Source: Siphonodentalium dalli
Lineage: Eukaryota; Mollusca; Scaphopoda; Gadilida; Siphonodentaliidae
DNA: 64,000 nucleotides
Assembly: GCA_032622095.1 (NCBI GenBank)
Contig: CP136066.1
Location: forward strand, 181,944,716 to 182,008,715
Direction: 5' to 3'
Of this stretch, positions 1 through 11,145 are shown in pieces; position 1 is the first letter of the stretch, and the number at the start of each line of letters is the position of its first letter. The position numbers and the translations under genes are program-made. Under the pieces are notes generated by a model. It saw nothing but the letters and a program-made list of their open reading frames with translations. It did not search any database and was not told where the DNA came from.

Positions 1-27
1 ATGTATTTAATTTGTATTGCCTACAGT

Positions 28-33
28 TTTATT
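28..33 (-). terminator. poly(A) signal AATAAA
   Basis: A canonical AATAAA lies on the minus strand about 110 nt downstream of the TGA at 143-145. Its place and strand fit the end of the unknown minus-strand gene. Confidence 0.55.
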
Positions 34-142
34 TGTATGCAAATTCATATCAATAGAAAAACAGTCAACGAAAAATACAAATAATCAACAGCATAAAATA
101 AAAACATATTTTTAATCGACATTGTCGTGAACTGTAATGTCT

Positions 143-501
143 TCATCTGCGCAGCAGTCTTCCGATCAGGCCTCTCTTTTTCTTCGACTTTTCTGTCTTC
201 CCTCCATACACGGAACAAGAATCGTCCACGACGGTTCCACAATAAACTCTCTGAACACAGGCCACGATGTTCTGGTTGTCGTCTGAGCGCACCAATTTGT
301 CATCTTGGTTGTAGCATCTGGCTTCTGTGTGTGTTTGGATGTCATAGCAATGTAGGAACTGTTGCTGAAACTTGGCTCTTTGCGCGCATCTCAGCTGGGG
401 ATCGTCTAATGGAGTTGACGTATATATAGGTCTTGTAATTCTTGATTAATATGAGTGTTCTCAAGGACTTCGGGTTCTTTCGTGTGCGTCTGCGTTTCTG
501 T
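143..501 (-). CDS. 3' terminal exon of unrecognised gene, frame broken
   Basis: I do not recognise the family. Reading the minus strand, a frame open from just after a candidate acceptor (pyrimidine-rich stretch ending GTTAG at 506-502) gives an acidic segment containing EVLENTHINQELQDLY. A second frame then takes over near 420-430 and runs to TGA at 143-145. It encodes a cysteine-bearing segment (LRCAQRAKFQQQFLHCYD, then ARCYNQ, IVACVQRVYCG and DDSCSVYGG) and a basic tail ending RGLIGRLLRR. The regular cysteines and the charged end look protein-coding. The two frames meet exactly at a TATATATA run, so a 2-nt gain or an assembly error there would explain the shift. The poly(A) signal downstream supports a gene end. 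Function is unknown. It could also be a decayed gene. Confidence 0.5.
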
Positions 502-834
502 CTAACTGGCACGGGTGGGGTTTGTTTGGTCAACGTTTTTGTTGCAGATGTTGCTGGTGTGCAGGCAGGTTTCGTTGTTACGTGAGCCACCCAAACCCCG
601 ACGTCGCGTCGTTTGATTGGTTCCATGTGACCGTACATCGATTTCTCGCGGGACTGAAGAGCTCTCTTCATCTGTTGTTTGCTGACGTCATGTCGGAGGT
701 TTTTGGTTCCATTGCTTCGTTTAATGGTCGGTTGTCTGGTCGTTGGTTTCCTGTTGTAGAACGGGTCAAGAGGCAGACGAAGTATGTCATCGGTCACGAC
801 CGACTGGTTTACTGGGTTGCAGTCATCGATCATC
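502..834 (-). CDS. upstream coding segment of the same unknown gene
   Basis: On the minus strand a strong polypyrimidine tract (TTTTGTTCTTCATTTCC) ends in AG immediately before position 834. From there a frame stays open through the whole segment and encodes a basic, Thr/Pro/Lys/Arg-rich, probably disordered protein with stretches such as RLPLDPFYNRKPTTRQP and MYGHMEPIKRRDVGVW. A TGA sits just upstream of the first ATG (831-833), so this looks like an internal exon rather than a translation start. Whether it continues directly into the next segment, or ends at a donor such as the GTAACA near 583, cannot be decided by eye. No domain was recognised. Upstream exons were not found in the repeat-filled DNA to the right. 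Confidence 0.4.
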
Positions 835-2028
835 CTTCAAGGAAATGAAGAACAAAATCAGATAAAGGGAATATAAAAACATTTTCGTATATGTACGTGC
901 AACCATGCAATCTATTGGTCGAGAAATATGTGCATCCTATAGCACTTGCATGGTGTGAGTTACATAATCGGGTCAGAATATAGATGATTAAATCCAATAA
1001 TTCACATAATATAAATATAAAATAATATACTTCTGAAGGTCTGATTGTCAAGATGTCAGATATATCAAAATAATGAATTACCTTTGAAACGTATATTAAA
1101 TACAAACTATTATTACATATTGAAGTTTTCTACCTGAGATAACATTTATTTCTGAGAAAAGGACTTTTAAAAAATGGCTCGAAGGCTTGCTGCACAATCC
1201 TCTTTTGAACAGTTGTATTTATATTACATGTCAATGTATATTTTGTGCTTTTGTTGTGTTTAGTTCAAATAAAATAATGTTTAAACTAAGTGTTCGACAC
1301 GTGCAGGCTTAATTGTATGTGTATTTAATGCATGTTTGAGTCGAGAATATTTGGTCATTTGTTAAAACATAAGCTGGAATCTTTTGTTCTGGGTGTAAAT
1401 ATTAATTTTCCGCAAGGCGCATACTGTATCATATATATAGGAACGGAATTTCCCGTTTATTTTTGTTCTGCGCGCGTATCTGTGAGACATCTAACAATTA
1501 CATCTATAGATATTCTAAGTGTTATTTCACTTATATTTTGAAAAGTTAGCTTGAACTCGGAAATATTAAGGCTGAAATGTAAGTCGATCTATATCAACAA
1601 TGTAACTCGGGCTATAGTGGAATGATACTAAGTTGGGTAATGTGGGTATATATAGACCCTGAAATAACAGTCGGTGAACTCACGGTGAAAGCTATTCTGT
1701 GACCATGCAGTTGTCAAGGCGTTTTCCAAGAGAAAAAACAACCCCCCGCATTCGCGTCTCTCTGAAAGTAACGCCAGGATAACAATCGGACCGCTTGCAA
1801 ATACCTCAGGGCAAACAGAAGTAACAAGATGGTCCGTAATTACTGATCATTGTTTTGTTTGCACAACAATCTGTCCGACGGACCTTTTTTCTTCTTCACA
1901 ACTTAGTGGTCGAAAATTTCTTCCTCGTTGAGATCAGTTCGTTTCGTATTTAGTTTATTCTGCGTTCTTTTGTAGTTTTTGAAAATTTATTCTTGCCTTT
2001 TTCCAATCATCTGTTGGTAGTGTTTCGG
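835..2028. other. non-coding, AT-rich
   Basis: Intron or intergenic DNA to the right of the unknown gene. I see only short chance frames and no clear repeat. Confidence 0.4.
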
Positions 2029-2552
2029 TAGATCATGTCATGCATCTCTACTCTGGCTAACGCCCGTAGAGATCATATTCCACCAGTACAAAACCTTGGA
2101 ACTTTTTTGAAGTTTTGACATGCATGTGAACATTATAAAGTCGAACAACTAACGCGGGGAATAGGTTTCTTAGTTATTACCTGTTATTCATAGTGCACTT
2201 CACTGTATGCGAAGGTCCGAACTCGAAATTCACGATTTAAGTGAATTTGTGAGCGATTTTTCTTTGCGTCGGTTACAATTATAGAATTTATCCTGAGTAA
2301 TTAATTCGGTGTTTATTGCGATATCGGCTCACAAAAGTCAGAGAAAAACATGCAATTTTGAGTTGGGACATTCACCTACAATGAAGTACATTATTAAGGA
2401 ACAGATAACAACTAAGAAATATATTCCCCACGTTATTTTGTCGACTTTATAAGGTTCCCTGCTAAAACTTCAAAAAGTTTCCAGGTTTTGTACTGGTGGA
2501 ATATGATTTCTATAAGGGCATTAGCCAGAGTAGAGATTCATGGCATGATCTA
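2029..2552. mobile_element. foldback (long inverted repeat) element
   Basis: The left arm (about 2029-2190) and right arm (about 2390-2552) are imperfect reverse complements. The left arm reads TAGATCATG...CTACTCTGGCT and the right arm AGCCAGAGTAG...CATGATCTA. Inner parts also pair (AGTCGAACAACTAACG against CGTTATTTTGTCGACT). A related single arm recurs near 8575-8680. It looks like a non-autonomous foldback transposon with no coding capacity. Confidence 0.65.
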
Positions 2553-2741
2553 ATGTTTCGGCGGAGGGAATTTCAGAGTTGGTGAGGAATACAACATGTA
2601 CCTGAAATGTCCATTTTTAATTTCTATTGATATTGATTCTTTCGAGAGAATGTAACCTACATACTTCTGCAGCACAGTATACATTCTTTAATTATTTAAA
2701 TATACCGCCCGAGGCCTATATATACGGTGGCCCGTAAGTGC

Positions 2742-3050
2742 CACGGCAAAACAAACTTTTCATCCATACACACGGCAAAACAAACTTTTCAATCACGGCA
2801 GAATAATCTTTTGACTCACGGCAGAATAAACTTTTGACTCACGGCAAAATAAACTTTTCACTCACGGCAAAATAAACTTTTCACTCACGGCAAAATAAAC
2901 TTTTCACTCACGGCAGAATAAACTTTTGACTCACGGCAAAATAAACTTTTCACTCACGGCAAAATAAACTTTTCACTCACGGCAAAACATACTTTCACTC
3001 ACGGCAAAACAAACTTTTCACTCACGGCAGATAAAACTTTTCACTCGCAG
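2742..3050. repeat. 23-bp minisatellite, left arm
   Basis: About thirteen units of consensus ACGGCARAATAAACTTTTCA plus CTC, with small variants. It is the inverted counterpart of the array at 5342-5527. Confidence 0.9.
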
Positions 3051-3059
3051 CTTTAATAA

Positions 3060-3900
3060 TATATCAACTTCAACCCTTAGTTGTATGTACCCTTTATCAA
3101 CTTCGAAACTGACGCTTATAATAAAGAGCGTTTAACCAGTATGTGCCCTTTGTCCATATAAAACTGATGAATAATAAAGAGCGTTTACTTTAAAAATTTC
3201 GTCAGTATATGGCATACCTTCAAAGCAGTACTGGTGCTTATTCCAAAAGAGTCTACTTTCCAAAATCTATGACTATGAGTCATGTCACAGAAAACCTCAA
3301 CCAGTATGTGCCCTTTATTAAGACTTTATCAACTCCACCTTAGTCTTACAATGGAGAGCGTTTAATCAGTTTTTGCACTTTATCAACTTCGAAATTGTCG
3401 CTTACAATACACAGCGTTTTATCAGTATGTGCCCTCTATCAAATTCGAAACTGGTGATTGCAAAAAAGAGCGTTAAGTATATGGCCTATACCTTCACAAC
3501 TGAAGCTTATATCAATGGGGTAATACCAGTAAAGTGGGGCATGTCATACAACACTTTAATCAGCATGTGCTCTTTTCAACATCAAAACTGGTGCGTGTGA
3601 TCAAGGGCGTTTACTCTTAGCATTCCGTCAGTATAATAATGTATGACTACCTTTAAAACTGTCGCTTATACCAAGATGGGAATTCAAATGAAGATGGTTA
3701 TATTACAGAAAACTTTAATCATTATGTGAACTTTACTTCAATTATTTTATCCTCAAACAGAGCGTTTAATATGTAAGTGCCCTTTATCAACTCGAAATTG
3801 ATGCTTACAATAAAGAATGTTTATTATAAATCAGCATACAATATGACAGTCTCTTTACACAGTGCAGAGAAACAGTCGGAACCTCACCGCCACCGGGGTT
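3060..3900. repeat. degenerate tandem block, ~60-bp units
   Basis: Recurring phrases CAACTTCGAAACTG, AATAAAGAGCGTTTA and CAGTATGTGCCCTTTATC appear several times with drift. The block is present only in the left half of the surrounding element. Confidence 0.6.
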
Positions 3901-3907
3901 ACGTATA

Positions 3908-4144
3908 GCGTTTTTCCGAAGACCCATAACTCCGAAGGTCCGATTCTCCGACGCCCCGATTCTCCGAAAGCCCATAACTCCGAAGTCCCGATTCTCCGAA
4001 ATCCCATAACTCCGAAGACCCATAACTCCGAAAGCCCATAACTCCGAATGCCTATAACTCCGAACGCCCATAACTCCGAAGGTCTATAACTCCGAAGGGC
4101 CGATTCTCCGAAGGTCCGATTCTCCGAGGGTCCGATTCTCCGAA
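3908..4144. repeat. inner minisatellite, left arm
   Basis: Repeated CCATAACTCCGAAG and CGATTCTCCGAAGG units alternate irregularly. It is the inverted partner of 4843-5160. Confidence 0.85.
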
Positions 4145-4842
4145 GATTAAGTTTTATCGCTTATTAAATAGTGTACAGTCCAGTGGCGGGGTCAATGGGG
4201 CCCTAGGGAAGACCGCCCCCAAAAAACGTGTCAAATGTCATGTAAACGTCAGGAAATCCCTCCTAGGCATTCAAATATTCACAGTGTTCCTGCCCAGGGG
4301 AGCCCCCGGACCAACGATTGGGGGCGACCCCTCCCATGTATGCGCTCCCCAAATCAGGCCTTCGTGATATGCTTTCGGCATATCATATGCATGATATATC
4401 CCCCACATATGCTAATTAATGTACACCCCTAAATGGGAACCCTGGCTCCGCCACTGGTGTGCACCGGGTATATTATAACGAAACGCTGCAAGAATGTCAG
4501 AGTAGCCTAACATGCACAAGGGCGACAAGTTCTTCCCCGTTCACCCCTGTACATTTTACTCTGGCATCTCATGGGCCAACGTAACGTTGTAGTATCTGGT
4601 GTATAGTCAGTGGCGGGCCAGGATTCCCATTTAGGTGGGGGCAGTAGGAAAAGTTTGAATATTTTGATGCCCCATGAACGATTTCCGGGCGTTTACATGA
4701 CATTGGACATGTTTTGGTAGGGGCCCATATTGTCTGAAATAGCAAGTAGAGGTTTAATGGGGGCAGTGGGAATTTTGGGACCCCTTGGCTTCGCAACTGG
4801 ACTGTACACTATTTAGTAAACGATAATACCCCGATAAAACAA

Positions 4843-5160
4843 AATCTTCGGAGAATCGGACCTTCGGAGAATCGGACCTTCGGAGTTATGGGCCGTCGGA
4901 GAATCGGGCCTTCGGAGTTATAGGTCTTCGGAGAATCGGCCCTTCGGAGTTATAGGTCTTCGGAGTTATAGGTCTTCGGAGAATCGGCCCTTCGGAGTTA
5001 TGGGCTTTCGGAGAATCGGATCTTCGGAGTTATGGGCCGTCGGAGAATCGGGTCTTCGGAGTTATGGGCCGTCGGAGAATCGGATCTTCGGAGTTGTGGG
5101 CCGTCGGAGAATCGGGTCTTCGGAGTTGTGGGCCTTCGTAGTAATAGGTCTTCGGAAAAC
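4843..5160. repeat. inner minisatellite, right arm
   Basis: Units of CTTCGGAGAATCGG and CTTCGGAGTTATGGGC alternate. The apparent peptides (ELWAVGES and the like) are translations of the repeat only. Confidence 0.85.
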
Positions 5161-5285
5161 CGGTCTGACACCGCCACCGGGGACCTTTACTCACCGCATG
5201 CTATAGAGATTTACGACCTGATATACTATAGCTCGCATATAACTCCCACGTCACCACAGCCATATGCATGAAAATATTTTTAATC

Positions 5286-5286
<1 letters not shown>

Positions 5287-5319
<33 letters not shown>
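5287..5319. repeat. (GA)n microsatellite
   Basis: An uninterrupted GA run with one late GG interruption. Confidence 0.9.
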
Positions 5320-5321
<2 letters not shown>

Positions 5322-5341
5322 TATTGCGGTTTTACCGTTAG

Positions 5342-5527
5342 TGAAAAGATTATTCTGCCGTGAATGAAAAGTTTTTGCCGTGAGTGAAAAGTTTATTTTG
5401 CCGCGGATGAAAAGTATGTTTTGCCGTGAGTGAAAAGTTTGTTTTGCCGTGATTGAAAAGTTTGTTTTGCCGTGAGTGAAAAGTTTGTTTTGCCGTGTCC
5501 ATGGATGAAAAGTTTGTTTTGCCGTGG
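5342..5527. repeat. 23-bp minisatellite, right arm
   Basis: About eight units of GTGAGTGAAAAGTTTGTTTT plus GCC, the reverse complement of the left-arm array at 2742-3050, followed by the right terminal repeat. Confidence 0.9.
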
Positions 5528-5558
5528 CACTTACGGGCCACCGTATATATATATAGGC

Positions 5559-6238
5559 ATGTGAAGCATATTCGTATTCTAGTCGAGAACTAATTTTAGT
5601 GGAGATTGTATGGGTAAATGTGTTTATAGTATCTTTTTGGCCTATCTGAAAGTTTGACTCAAGTAGGAAGCATTTAAATCTTGGTCTAAATCAACCTACA
5701 TCGTTTTTTTAAATAATGTTTAATTGTGCGTGTATAACTTTACATAGCCAGTCAACAGGCTAGACCAATATAAGACCAAACCCACGATAAATATAATACT
5801 TAACTAATAAAAACCTGACCGGATTCTAGCTCTATATACCGAAATGCTTGCAATAGAATGCACAGCAAATTTGAGTGTATGAAGGTTCTAACTATAGCAA
5901 TCGATTTCGTTAGTCGCCAATTGTATTTCTAACTCATAAGTAGCTGATTGAATTTGGTAATATTGAGAGAACATAAATCAAAAAGATGATATTGCTAACA
6001 ATGTGGTAACAATTTCAGTAACTGGATGCTACACAATATGCCATATAAAGGTACTGATAAACTAGTGATTCCAGTCTACACATAGTTTAAATTTTTCCCA
6101 TGTAAAACAGTATTATACACAAGAGAAGTGTTCATTGTAAATATATTTGTTAATTGCTTTTTTCCCCTCTGTTCTCATCAAACTGTAATCCATCAGTTCA
6201 TTAATCTTCTCATCATGCTCCGTATCTCTTTCTCTTAC
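5559..6238. other. non-coding, no feature seen
   Basis: AT-rich DNA without convincing frames or repeats. Confidence 0.4.
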
Positions 6239-6637
6239 TTAACCCTTTCCCAACAGAAGGGCCCTGTGCCAATGCATTCTCTTATATATGCGAGTCGACC
6301 ATAGGTCGCCTCGCATATATAAGAGAATGCATTGGCTTAACACATTAAAAATTATAAAATTGTTAAAGAATGTAAGAAAAAATGGTAAAAAGTGTTAAAA
6401 AAATATATTTTTTAGGCCAATGCATTCTCTTATATATGCGAGGCGACCTATGGTCGACTCGCATATATAAGAGAATGCATTGGCACATGGCATAACTGTA
6501 ACTATCACAATGTGGTCAAGGAGCCGGTTCCAATGATATCCATATTTGTATGGTTCTATTGAGACAGACCGAAGATATTTTAGGCTGTTGAAGCTTTATT
6601 TGGCCGGTTTTGTCCGTTTTGTTGGGTAAAGGGTTAA
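6239..6637. mobile_element. TTAA-bounded (piggyBac-like) MITE with two hairpins
   Basis: The ends are inverted: TTAACCCTTTCCCAACA on the left and TGTTGGGTAAAGGGTTAA (one base different) on the right, with TTAA at both boundaries. Inside lie two near-perfect palindromes (6268-6336 and 6416-6484), each starting GCCAATGCATTCTCTTATAT and ending with its complement, separated by an A/T-rich spacer. A second copy in opposite orientation lies at 61106-61494. TTAA target sites and CCCTTT-type ends are typical of piggyBac-derived elements. No transposase is present. Confidence 0.8.
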
Positions 6638-7370
6638 TCTTGTGTTCCACTTCCCACTGACCACTATATGTAACCTGTTCTTTTCTGAGGAGATGACTCT
6701 CTATAAGCATCTGATGCTTGTTGTCAAATCCTCTTCATCCCTTCTATTCTTTACATACATGTGTCATATTTCATAATTATAACTTTTGGGAAGAAATAAA
6801 TATTGTTTAAACCAATGCCCAGCAAATTTGCGAGTGTGTGAAGGTTCCGTAACACACTAGCCGGTGACCACCCTCGAACAAATTATGATGCGAATCAACG
6901 TGTTCCTATCAAGTGAACGTGTAAACAACTCGTTTGTCAGCGGGACATAAAATCACCATTACGTTAGTGTAGAGCCCATATGGCCCCCATCACGCCAGCC
7001 CTGTCAAGGAAATGCTAGATTAAATCCCTATTACTTATCGTTAATTAATTCGATTTTATATGATCGTGTATACAAACCACGATTACATTAATGTCACTTT
7101 ACAAACGATATTATCGTGATTTGACGGGTCATGATACAGAAATTCCTGCAAGTTGTGTCGATTATTTAAGACTATAAGCAATATAAGCACATGCGCCTGA
7201 TTTGCGTTTGGATTTTTCTGCGTGGGTTAAACAGACATGGCTCATTCGAACTACCAAATTATGTTTATATGCAATTTGGAAGGAGGTATAAGATAGGATG
7301 ACTAATACACGGAATATTGATATAGCGGCTTCATGTGCTCTGAACAAATACAAATACTTTCCATGGTCAT

Positions 7371-7371
<1 letters not shown>
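6638..7371. other. non-coding, no feature seen
   Basis: No supported gene or repeat. Confidence 0.4.

Positions 7372-7402
<31 letters not shown>
7372..7402. repeat. poly-G tract (31 nt)
   Basis: An uninterrupted G run. Length may be unreliable in sequencing. Confidence 0.9.
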
Positions 7403-7406
<4 letters not shown>

Positions 7407-7729
7407 AAACAAAATCCAAGATACAACGTTGAAATTTGTGGAATTTTTTATTTTTAGGACTCACCACCCCGGGAACGCAAATTTCTTGCTTACCAACCTC
7501 GGACTCCCACCACTCCAACACAAGTGTTATAAGAGAATAATTATTGGGTAAATGCTCTATATATTGGTCCAGTTTATAAGCCTGTGCATTTTAAATAATT
7601 TTACTAGTCATAAATTATATTTTTATAACATGGTTTGGAATTTTTTTAACATGGAATTGGGAAAATCTGCTATCGGCGCTCAAAGCCACCCACCCACCCG
7701 GAACCTTGTATCCTGGAGTTTTTCATCAA

Positions 7730-7750
7730 CCCCCCCCCCCCCCCCCCCCC
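7730..7750. repeat. poly-C tract (21 nt)
   Basis: An uninterrupted C run about 330 bp from the G31 tract, with opposite base. Confidence 0.9.
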
Positions 7751-8299
7751 GGTCACAGTCAGTTTCCAGCAGTTTCATGTTCACATATGTGAAATAAAGA
7801 CTCTTTATTCTACCATATCAGGAAAAGACAAAACGGAACGCTCTTTTCTTTTCTATGCCTTGTTTTTTTGGGGACCCAAAAATCTTGTTCAAAGTTGCAT
7901 TTTCTATGAATTCAATGCGTCTTTCTGTGACATATAATACTCGTTGAAAGGTAGGTCAAATATTTATCGACCTACTTCGATACCGGGATATACTCAAAGG
8001 CGAATATTATTAGATGGGTTTTGGAGCGCAAACCTCCATGCGGTTTTAAACGGACTTGGCTCATTCGAACTTCAAAAAATATGTTTATGTAATTTGGTAG
8101 CAAGGGCAATATGTAGGTCGATAAATACACTGAGAACCAAGCTATAGGCTAAATATACTCTCAAAACTCGCTCAAGTCAAGTCATATGTTCGAGCTGTTT
8201 CCAAGTCTAAGCACAACAGTGGAATAAACGCTTTTTCTTTTCACCATTTCAGGGCCCTTTAATTATGGTAGCAGAGCTGGTGCAGCATTAAATATACTG

Positions 8300-8501
8300 T
8301 GTCATCCATGCTTTTATATATGCATGCGAGTCTCCCATAAGGAGCCTCGCATATATAAGAGAATGGACTGGCTTACAATGTCAATTGAGGTAAATATTGT
8401 TAGGCCAAATTATGCTCTTATATACATGCGATGCTCCCTATATATGGGAAGGTCATATATACAATATAATGCACTGGAAGCTCCAGTCATGGAAGGGTTA
8501 A
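8300..8501. mobile_element. degenerate TTAA-type hairpin MITE
   Basis: It contains decayed copies of the GCATTCTCTTATATATGCGAG-type palindromes (about 8308-8370 and 8400-8475) and ends CATGGAAGGGTTAA. The left boundary is eroded. Confidence 0.6.
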
Positions 8502-8559
8502 TATATTAATCGACCTAATTTGATTTCTGATCCGGACCGAGATGTATACACTAAAATAG

Positions 8560-8690
8560 GTCTAAAAAAGTCAGAACATCAAAAAGTTCCCGGTCTGAGG
8601 TATTGAACTGTTGGAATATGATCTCGAGTCCTCGACGGGCGTAGCCAGAGTAGAGATACATGGCGTGATCTATGCAAATGGTTGATCGAT
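8560..8690. repeat. single arm of the 2.0-kb foldback family
   Basis: It shares GGAATATGATCTCGAG-like sequence and GTAGCCAGAGTAGAGAT...CATGGCGTGATCT with the right arm of the element at 2029-2552. Confidence 0.6.
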
Positions 8691-9395
8691 GAGGTCTGAA
8701 CAATATCAAACCCAGACTTGAAAAATATGTCCGATATAATACACACACGCGGACGTTGTAACATACGCTTGATATTTTCAACAATCACAATAAACAGCCC
8801 GCATCCGACACAATTAGGCAATAAAAGGCACAATAAAACGATTGGTTTACTGTATGTTGGTGGTCCAAATGATGTTTCTCACATTTGGTACAACTCGTAG
8901 AGCCCATTTCATATCCAATTTGTACCACACTATCCCTAACTTAGATATCTGTGTCTTTTTTACGACGAAGCAACAGAATTTAATGTGAAATGTTCAGCTT
9001 GTGATCGTGTTTATAGAACCACCTAATCCGTTTGCAATGATAGTGTTGGCTTTTATTTCGCAGTTTTGTCGGTTCTAAATGAACAGATATCACCAAGCCA
9101 CTTCATTTCTTATGTCATTATATACTCCATCCCAAACAACTGCTGGATACAATCAAATAATGGCCGCTATGTTGGGAGTTCTGACGCCACTGATCTCAGT
9201 TATCGCCCTTTTTATCATTCACATTTAACACGGATGTGCATAATGTGGTCGTGGTCTGCGCCCCCATCAAAATTCCAATTTTGTGGGTTTCCGTTTGCCC
9301 ACCCTCATGAGTTCGAATGTTTTCAATGCCACTATATAAAGCTTTGCATTGGTGCGAACGCTTATATAAATCTATACATTATATATTATACTAGC

Positions 9396-9600
9396 CGATG
9401 AGCCCGACGTTGTCCGGGCTATTCAAATACCAAATTTCAAGTCGATAGCTCCACCCGTTTCCGAGATCTGGTCTGCGCATGCACGAAGCTGGCGTAGCAC
9501 GGGCTCAGCGACCCGATAAAATTCGTATCCGGGACAAGATACATTCACATACCAAATTTCAAGTCGATAGCTCCAGACAGAGGTCTTCAAAATATATATG
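9396..9600. repeat. interspersed repeat, possible retroelement tail
   Basis: It begins CTAGCCGATGAGCCCGACGT and contains the phrase ATACCAAATTTCAAGTCGAT twice, ending in GGTCTTCAAAATATATATGA. A related block is at 32985-33355 (CTAGCTGATGTTCCCGACTT...CCAAAATATATAATAG). The shape resembles the 3' region of a non-LTR retrotransposon, but this is an inference. Confidence 0.45.
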
Positions 9601-9845
9601 AGATAACACAAAGTAACAAAACATATACATGTCTCAAATTAGACCCAGTAATTGTCTGTATATTTGTCACATTCTGGCGATTACGACGACACATGATGTT
9701 CCAGCCTCAAATTAAACAAACTGAATTTATATAGAGTCTGTCACATCTGGTGCATATATAGAATAATGTTTATGCTGATTCCCATTCCGTATACATTGTA
9801 TTTGCTCTGGTTATATGATGCTATATTGCCTTCTCGCCAACCCTC

Positions 9846-9875
<30 letters not shown>
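9846..9875. repeat. (CAA)n microsatellite
   Basis: About ten CAA units. Confidence 0.9.
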
Positions 9876-9876
<1 letters not shown>

Positions 9877-10021
9877 CTAGCCGTTTTTGTTTAATATTTG
9901 AAAAAAAGAGTGTTAGAATCGTCCCAAAAAATGAATTTCAGCACCATGCAGCACTATATATATCATTCTTACTTAAATTATTCTAACTATATATCCCACC
10001 ATCACTTGTCCTTAAAGAGAT

Positions 10022-10215
10022 ATTATGGACTTGTTCAGGTACGTGAAATTTATCAGATAGTACTACTTAGGCGCTATGCCAACCTAAGGGATGTAGCAGC
10101 ATTCTACTAACATTGTCGAAAATTTCAAAGAAATCTACCATATCACCCCTCGTCTGAACTTAGCTAAATTGTAAATATTTACATCTTGATTCGGGACGCA
10201 ACTATCGTCGATAAA
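10022..10215. repeat. ~200-bp repeat, copy 1
   Basis: It includes GTAAATATTTACATCTTGAT and CGGGACGCAACTATCG. An inverted, diverged copy lies at 16742-16952. Confidence 0.7.
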
Positions 10216-10914
10216 CTAACACAAACGACTTCACCATTGAGAGTCAGTGCATTTAATTAATATATAAGAATGACGGTGTGTGTTGTCAATTTGGATATTT
10301 ATAAAAAAAAAATAACTACTTTGAGCAAGATTATTCTTAAATTCTGATTGATCACAATACCGGAGTGTTTCACATCACTTTAATATCGTTTAAAGATACA
10401 TACTGAATTACTCTTTATTTGGCTTTGGGGTAAACAATATTTTATTTCGAGTCGAGGAACCCACCCATCAAAGCTGAGAGTTATTATATATCGATTTTTG
10501 AAATCTGTTATTTATCATCACCTGGAATATTTGTTGTCCTGGCAATTATTCAATTATAATAATACTCTTGATATGCCAAATTTCATTGAACAAAATGTTG
10601 ATATATATAACACGTTTTGGGAAATTTTATACTATAGCTGACAGTGGTTTGCATTATCTTTTGGTAGTTAATCGATTGACAACTGAAGCGTCTTTGGAAG
10701 AAATGTTGTTGGAATCTGATGATACGCGGTGACCATCAGATCGGATTGTGTACCTTTAGTCTAATAAATGAATACACACTTTCAAATCAAATTTAATATC
10801 GGAACGAGTCTCACCGATTTTAGTCCTAGTCGCTCATGTATATATATAATAATATAATATATATTTCGAACTTATGCAATGTCAGAAACATATCTTGTGT
10901 CATCCAGGTGTATG

Positions 10915-11145
10915 TCTATTCTTGAAAACCGCCAAATCCCGTGCATCAACCACGTCACCTGGTAAACTGTTCCACAAATAACTCTCTGTGAGAAGAAGTA
11001 TTTTCGCATGTCCTTGTTTTTATGTTGCATTTGTAGTTTGAATGACCCCTCGTGGGTTGGTAGGTTGACCTTGTAAACAGCGAATTTGAATCCGTATTAT
11101 AATATCCATTTTGGATTTTATATACTTCAATCATATCACCCCGCG
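10915..11145 (-). pseudogene. LINE reverse-transcriptase C-terminal fragment
   Basis: The minus strand reads RTRGDMIEVYKIQNG, then RGHSNYKCNI, then a serine/arginine stretch and RELFVEQF, before stops interrupt it. The pattern RGDMIE.YKI.NG followed by RGHS.K and then a FF.R.WN-like block is the usual C-terminal tail of CR1/L2/Jockey-type LINE polymerases. Two in-frame stops follow the last recognisable residues, so it is dead. Nothing upstream in the minus direction was recognised as its RT core. Confidence 0.7.

Larger units (their letters stand above)
2714..5558. mobile_element. 2.8-kb DNA element with nested inverted minisatellite arms
   Basis: The ends are inverted copies: GCCTATATATACGGTGGCCC on the left, and its complement, with a slightly longer TA run, on the right. 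Inside each end lies a ~23-bp minisatellite in opposite orientation, and inside that a second minisatellite pair, also inverted. The core (4145-4842) has inverted flanks (AGTGTACAGTCCAGT against ACTGGACTGTACACT). The left half carries an extra ~840-bp degenerate tandem block with no counterpart on the right. Open frames inside come from the minisatellites and are not genes. No transposase was seen, so it is a non-autonomous element of uncertain superfamily. Confidence 0.7.

Noticed and set aside
3805-5271. Open frames reading repeated ELWAVGES/RSYGPSENR peptides
   Set aside because: They are translations of the CTTCGGAG minisatellite in several frames; no start, splice or conservation support.
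2714-5558. Telomere- or centromere-type satellite
   Set aside because: The arrays are short, inverted in pairs and bounded by terminal repeats, so a transposable element explains them better.
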